Shown here piece after piece: positions 59,151 to 64,000 of a stretch of DNA of 64,000 nt (its first letter is position 1; each line of letters begins with the position of its first letter). This stretch comes from Portunus trituberculatus (taxonomy: Eukaryota; Arthropoda; Malacostraca; Decapoda; Portunidae). The stretch covers positions 28,732,112-28,796,111 of the forward strand of contig NC_059301.1 of assembly GCF_017591435.1 (NCBI RefSeq), read 5' to 3'. The notes beneath the pieces were generated by a model. It was not told the origin of the DNA. It saw only the letters and a program-made list of their open reading frames with translations, and did no database searches. A program made the translations under genes and the position numbers.

Positions 59151-59442
59151 TTTCACTGTTTGATCTGCTGCAGTCTCTGACGAGACAGCCAGACGTTAGT
59201 TACCGTACGGAACGAGCTCAGAGCTCATTATTTCCGATCTTCGGATAGGCCTGAGACCAGGCACACAACACACACCGGGACAACAAAGTCACAACTCCTC
59301 GATTTACATCCCGTACCTACTCACTGCTAGGTGAACAAGGGCTACACATGAAAGGAGACACACCCAAATATCTCCACCCGGCCGGGGAATCGAACCCCGG
59401 TCCTCTGGCTTGTGAAGCCAGCGCTCTAACCACTGAGCTACC

Positions 59443-59445
<3 letters not shown>
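59151..59445 (-). mobile_element. tRNA-SINE (type 1a)
   Basis: The head GGTAGCTCAGTGGTTAGAGC with loop TTCACAA and B-box GGGGTTCGATTCC is followed by the type 1a body and the end TCAAACAGTGAAACACAC. (GT)n lies at its 5' side. Confidence 0.9.

Positions 59446-59490
<45 letters not shown>
59446..59490. repeat. (GT)n tract between SINEs
   Basis: GT run of about 45 bases joining the head of one SINE to the tail of the next. Confidence 0.95.
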
Positions 59491-59493
<3 letters not shown>

Positions 59494-59752
59494 TCACCTC
59501 GGTCGCCTGCTGGTCACCCAGCCAGCCCTTCCCATTACCGAGCGAGCTCAGAGCTCATAGACCGATCTTCGAATAGGACTGAGACAACAACACACTCCAC
59601 ACACCGGGAAAGCGAGGCCACAATCCATCGAGTTACATCCCGTACCTATTTACTACTAGGTGAACATTAAGAGGCTTGCCCATTTTGCCTCGCCGCTTCT
59701 TGCGACTCGAACTCGGTTATGAGCCGAGCGTGCTAACCACCACACTACGCGG
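59491..59752 (-). mobile_element. tRNA-SINE (type 1b), head worn
   Basis: The body and GAGGTGAATTACACAC end are intact. The head has lost part of the region between the anticodon-like stem and the B box. Confidence 0.85.
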
Positions 59753-59779
59753 TGTGTGTGTGTGTGTGTGTGTGTGTGT

Positions 59780-59975
59780 TTCACTGTTTGATCTACTGCA
59801 GTCTCTGACGAGACAGCCAGACGTTACCCTACAGAACGAGCTCAGAGCTCATTGTTTCCGATTTTCGGATAGGCCTGAGACCAGGCACACACCACACACC
59901 GGGACAACAAGGTCACAACTTCTCGATTTACATCCCGTACCTACTCACTGCCAGCGCTCTAACCACTGAGCTACC

Positions 59976-59979
<4 letters not shown>
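59780..59979 (-). mobile_element. tRNA-SINE (type 1a) with internal deletion
   Basis: The 3' half matches type 1a. The middle is missing: sequence jumps from the CTACTCACTG region to CCAGCGCTCTAACC of the head (plus-strand reading), removing about 90 bases, including the B box. Confidence 0.85.

Positions 59980-60052
<73 letters not shown>
59980..60052. repeat. (GT)n tract at the 5' end of the SINE chain
   Basis: GT run of about 73 bases; with shorter tracts inside, it makes the chain 58498-60052 a CA/GT ladder. Confidence 0.95.
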
Positions 60053-60054
<2 letters not shown>

Positions 60055-60541
60055 GAAAATTTTTTCCAACTAAAAAAAAAGAAGTAAAACACACACAACA
60101 CTAATTTTCACAAAGGTGTAGGAAACGTAACCCTTCATACCTCCCACACACCACAAACAAAGACCCCACAAGCTCCTCCTGTGCAGTATGTAGAGCTACC
60201 TACCTGACGAGGCATCAAGGTGGTCACCTCCGCCTGAAAGATCCACGTGGATTTTCTTTGGTTCATTCTTTTTCTGATGAAATATTGCTACCGTCGCCGC
60301 CTCTATACTATCTTGGTTTTTCTACTACCCAGAAAAATATAACTACCTTTACTGGAATGTTCTGCTCCTGGGAGGCTGTTCCGCGTGAGGCAAGCTTATC
60401 ATCATCGTTCGCGCAAGATCACGGCGTAAAATTTGAATAACTGACCAGAACCATGACGAAAAAAAGTAATTTCTGATATGTGAATAAATGAATGAATAAA
60501 TGAATAAATAAATATATCGATGTCTGAATATATAAAAGCGC

Positions 60542-60543
<2 letters not shown>
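60053..60543. other. Unassigned DNA
   Basis: Contains the second copy of a 34-bp duplication (60449-60482) and an (AATG/AATA) stretch at 60481-60513. A 30-base segment at 60204-60233 has splice-like borders on the minus strand. Confidence 0.45.

Positions 60544-60613
<70 letters not shown>
60544..60613. repeat. (CA)n microsatellite
   Basis: Pure CA run of about 70 bases. Confidence 0.95.
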
Positions 60614-60617
<4 letters not shown>

Positions 60618-61139
60618 TAACCTGGAGTGGATGTATACCATTAATTAAGGTTGACGAGCTCTTCAATAAGGGTGAAAGAGCTGGCTGTCCCAGATCAACC
60701 TACGTCCCTCAGCGATGCAGCAGGAATGTTTCCCCTGTGACCGGCGAGGCGGTGTGAAAAGATCCCGTTGAAAGGAAAGTCACCTGACAGATATATGATT
60801 CTTATTTTTTCCTCTCTCTCTCTCTCCCCCGTTGGTTTCCTTTCTGCTTATCTTCCTCCTTGTCTATTTGTCTGTCTGTATGTCTGTATTTCCATGCTTG
60901 TCTTGATTTTTTTTGTCGTTTCCGGTTTGTCTGCTGAAACTACTTCCCGCTCCCTTCTCTCCTTTTTCATATATCAAAGAAAGCGGCCAAAGGAAACAAA
61001 GAGAGGGAAGAAATGCCCGCTCACAAATACTGCTGCTGAAAAAGTAGATACGAGAGAAAAGTAAATGTATTTTCTAAATTGTCTTGATCCTTTGGAACAG
61101 TTTTAGTCGCGGACAGGAAGAAATACAGGAACAAGAACA
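60614..61139. other. Unassigned intergenic DNA
   Basis: Short CT-rich stretches near 60812-60828 and repeated GTCTGTCTGTAT near 60871. No gene recognised. Confidence 0.5.
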
Positions 61140-61400
61140 GAGCTCAAGATCCTACTATCAGTAGGGATGAAAGAGTGAAGGCACTGATCAGGAGGCATGT
61201 AGTTACCTAATTCGGAGCAGCAATGATTATGAAAAAAATAAAATAAATAATAGTAAGATATGCAACACTGCGGTGGCGAGTGAGAGAATCAAGACAGTCT
61301 CTGAGAGGGAAGGAATCGATGAGACAAAAACTTCTGACTACATTCTGTTTAAGAGGACGGCGGGACTTGAGCCTCCCCATATGTGCGAACAGTACCCTAG
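61140..61400 (-). mobile_element. Diverged Jockey-like LINE fragment, relative of 9039-9480
   Basis: At DNA level it aligns with 9055-9310: GGGATGAAAGAGTGAAG at one end and CTCCCCATA at the other, with GCGAGTGAGAGAATCAAGACA versus GCAAGTGAGAGAGTTAAAACA between. No intact frame remains. Confidence 0.6.
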
Positions 61401-61856
61401 CCCTATTTTACATTATGCGATGTGCTAAGGGCCTTTCCCTTCTTTTCTTCCCTCCTCCCTTCTTTCCTTGTGTTAACCTAACCCTCTGTACTGTCACTAG
61501 GAACACACGAGAACAGATACAGTTACCTAAGGGGTCATGTCATACCACATTACAAGGGTGGCGGGCCGCACGAGGAAGGAGCCACGCACAGGGAAACAGG
61601 GCCGTCCACTCCTATCTCTCGGTCTGTACTCGTATAAGCTTAATTTCCCCCGGGGGCACTCAGCCTCTCCTTCCGCACCGGTGCTGAACAAGAAAACAAA
61701 CATGTTTTTCGTAAGTCTTTAAAGTAATAAGTAAACTGTTTCTGCCCGTGCTTCACTGGACTCCAAATTTAATTGAGAATGGAACATCATCCCTTTTAAC
61801 ATTGCTTGATGGTAAATGTTTTCTTTTATTTCTATTTGGTTCATTAGTAAGGAAAG
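61401..61856. other. Unassigned intergenic DNA
   Basis: A 135-codon plus-strand frame (61280-61687) overlaps the LINE fragment and has no recognised motif. Confidence 0.45.
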
Positions 61857-61930
61857 AGGAGGAGGAGGAGGAGGAGGAGGAGGAGGAGGAGGAGGAGGAG
61901 GAGGAGGACGAGGAGAGGGAGGAGGAGGAC
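61857..61930. repeat. (GGA)n trinucleotide repeat
   Basis: GAG/GGA run of about 55 pure bases plus imperfect ends; the poly-Glu frame over it is only the repeat. Confidence 0.93.
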
Positions 61931-62001
61931 AACGTTAACGAAGACGATGGCGACTGCAAGAAGGAAGGGCAGATAACAGAAGGGAGGAGAACGGAAATGT
62001 G

Positions 62002-62007
<6 letters not shown>

Positions 62008-62079
<72 letters not shown>
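62008..62079. repeat. (GA)n microsatellite
   Basis: Pure GA run of about 72 bases. Confidence 0.95.
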
Positions 62080-62083
<4 letters not shown>

Positions 62084-62835
62084 TGGAAGGTAAGAGATAA
62101 TCATGGAAATTGTTATGCGTCCCGTCTAACTCCCTTCCGCCTCTTTCTTCCTTGCTCCCTCCGTGCTCTCCACCGACAAGCATGGGACTAAAAATACTGG
62201 AGAAGCAATTAGTCAACTCGTCGTGGGCCCGTGGAAGCCGAAATTATGCTTAGGGAAACTTGCACTTGTACGGAGATGGAGCAGAAAAGTTGTATTGTGT
62301 CGCTTAGGGGGACGTTGAGAGTAAAAGTTCTCAATTATCTTTTTTCTCCTTTATGTAGGAATTGCCGTTAAGTAGGAGAGCAGGGAGCAAAGAGACACTC
62401 GAGGGTGACAGAGAGAAATCTTAAAGGGATAAAAAGTCGGAAAAAAAAAAATGGTAGGATTTTTTTTTTTTTTTTGAAAAGGAAGAGAAGAAAAAAGTCC
62501 TCATTTAAGCGTAGAAAGACCAGAACATAAGAATATAACAATGCAAGACTTCTCCTTTCCCTTCCACGTTTCCTTCTCTCCCACTAGATAGCAGAGTTGC
62601 TTTATTTTGTGAGACATGTTAATAAAGCCATAACTCGTGGTGAAAAATTAAATGATATGAACAAGACATCGCGCTGTAACCTTGCTTCCTGTCACGCATA
62701 CATCGGTGCTTTAGAAATAAAAGACGCTCACTAAAATGCCGCAAGAATCACAAATGCATCGCGCACGCGTACACTTGAGTAAGATAAAGTACGAAGAATA
62801 AAAATAGATCCTGAGCTGTCCTCTTATTTTGTCAG

Positions 62836-62839
<4 letters not shown>
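62080..62839. other. Unassigned intergenic DNA
   Basis: Poly-A and poly-T runs near 62440-62475; no gene recognised. Confidence 0.5.
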
Positions 62840-62876
<37 letters not shown>

Positions 62877-62927
62877 CCTGCTATATTGTAAAATAATATC
62901 ATGTAACTCAGTGTAAGATGATGTTTG

Positions 62928-62999
<72 letters not shown>
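62840..62999. repeat. Two (GA)n microsatellites (62840-62873, 62932-62999)
   Basis: Two GA runs separated by about 60 bases of unique sequence. Confidence 0.94.
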
Positions 63000-63001
<2 letters not shown>

Positions 63002-63277
63002 CAGGTCGTCGTTCTCACTTTGTGGCATAATCTTATATTTTGTTCCCTCACATGCTATGCATCTCTGTCTGGTTGTATCTGTCCTTTTATCTTGTCTCAG
63101 GCACGGATTTTGCTTGCCTTAATATTTTATGATGTCGACGCTTAGCAAGATGACGGATAAAGAGCTGGGGAAGTGTGGGAGGATGTTCTTAAAAAGAATC
63201 ATATAGAAATAGTAATACCTGAAGATTTATAACGAAGAATACTACGTAACACAATTATAGATGTGTTGAATATAAAT

Positions 63278-63505
63278 CAGTTTTTTTTTTTTATTTATAT
63301 CATGTGGGCTTTTCACGGGAATTTATGGGCTAAAGGGGATACTTTTTGGGTACCCCCTATCTCAAAACCCACCCGCTAGGAAACCGTTGCCCCGAGTGAG
63401 GAAGCCCAACCTACACTCGGACCGTGGATAGTATTCGAACCCGTGCGCTTGGAGACCCCTCGGATCCCAAAGCACGCATGGTTCCACTGTACCACGGCGG
63501 TTTGA
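63278..63505 (-). mobile_element. tRNA-SINE (type 3)
   Basis: Read on the minus strand: an A-box-like CGTGGTACAGTGGAACC, a B-box GGGTTCGAATACTATCC, a body with GGCAACGGTTTCCTAGC and GGGGGTACCCAAAAAGTATC, and an AAATAAAAAAAAAA tail. It has a different body and tail from types 1 and 2, and no CA tract. Confidence 0.75.
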
Positions 63506-63560
63506 GAGAAAAGAAAAGAATAGAGCAATGAATGAAAATATATACACCTTATACAACATT

Positions 63561-63564
63561 TTTT

Positions 63565-63599
<35 letters not shown>

Positions 63600-63606
63600 T
63601 GTGTGT
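63561..63606. repeat. (T)n(GT)n tract
   Basis: A T run of about 26 bases followed by ten GT units. Confidence 0.93.
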
Positions 63607-64000
63607 TGGGGAGGAACAATGCATGTACGAATGCTCATCGAAAAAAAAATGAGAAACGAGTAAACATTTTTGTATAACAATAACTGATTTGCATGCGTGA
63701 CACACTAATTGCCAAACATCTTAAACTTTTTTTTTTCTTTTCCCAACAAATATGTTTTTTGTTATGAGTCGTGAATCTTGTATATTAAAGCGCCTTGTTT
63801 CCTTCCGCTTCAGTGCAATCCTAATCACCTGCTCACTTTTATCTTTATTATTTTACATGAGTAAGAAGAAGTCTGAACCACTGTCCCTCAGGAACTTCTA
63901 TTCCTTTCCAGTAAATTCATTACTCGGAAATTTCACAGCTATGAGGGCTATGCCAAGGTAAAGATTACCAAGTTAAAGATTCTCTTTACCTTGTGCTATG
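63607..64000. other. Unassigned DNA at window end
   Basis: No recognised feature. Confidence 0.45.

Noticed and set aside
61280..61687. 135-codon plus-strand frame
   Set aside because: Its first third overlaps a decayed minus-strand LINE fragment, and the remainder has no recognisable motif.

Overview
The window reads as animal nuclear DNA, most likely from a decapod or related malacostracan crustacean. This is an inference from long (CA), (GA), (TA) and (GTA) microsatellites throughout, CR1/L2-like, Jockey-like and RTE LINEs, DIRS-like retroelements and tRNA-headed SINEs. There is no bacterial gene organisation. The only host gene I can support is the 5' end of a nidogen-like basement-membrane gene on the minus strand. 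Exon 1 (42281 down to 42075) carries a signal peptide and the pre-NIDO segment. Exon 2 (5227 down to 5091) continues in phase into the NIDO domain. Both have consensus splice signals, so almost all of 5228-42074 is one 36.8 kb first intron, and 1-5090 is the start of intron 2.

Layout. 1-5041: two minus-strand copies (E0, E1) of a CR1/L2-like LINE, here called LINE-A, in intron 2. 5091-5227: nidogen exon 2. 5.3-9.6 kb: two TA microsatellites, a decayed Jockey-superfamily LINE (LINE-B) and a smaller relative, all minus strand. 11.1-16.9 kb: two degenerate plus-strand DIRS-like elements; the first is split by two tRNA-SINE insertions, and each has a leader of short hairpins. 17.3-39.06 kb: a head-to-tail plus-strand run of at least ten LINE-A copies (E2-E11) plus one SINE, mostly joined through (CA)n tracts. 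Assembly gap: 31001-31500. 40.5-41.4 kb: a hAT-like remnant with an 8-bp target duplication. 42.1-42.7 kb: nidogen exon 1 and its 5' flank. 42.7-64 kb: intergenic or upstream DNA rich in microsatellites, with about a dozen tRNA-SINEs (many in (CA)n chains), an RTE LINE with an intact 15-bp target duplication, and long unassigned stretches.

How it fits together. LINE-A copies end in TAGGTAAATACA followed by (CA)n, and are usually also preceded by (CA)n on the same strand. Two tRNA-headed SINE types end in a similar ACACAC tail and sit in (CA)n in the same orientation, sometimes in the same chain. The simplest reading is a LINE/SINE system whose RNA tail anneals to the TG strand of existing CA microsatellites, so each insertion makes the landing site for the next. 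Nearly every LINE reading frame is broken, often by one-base changes in homopolymers. Some breaks are shared between copies, so assembly error and true decay cannot be separated from sequence alone.
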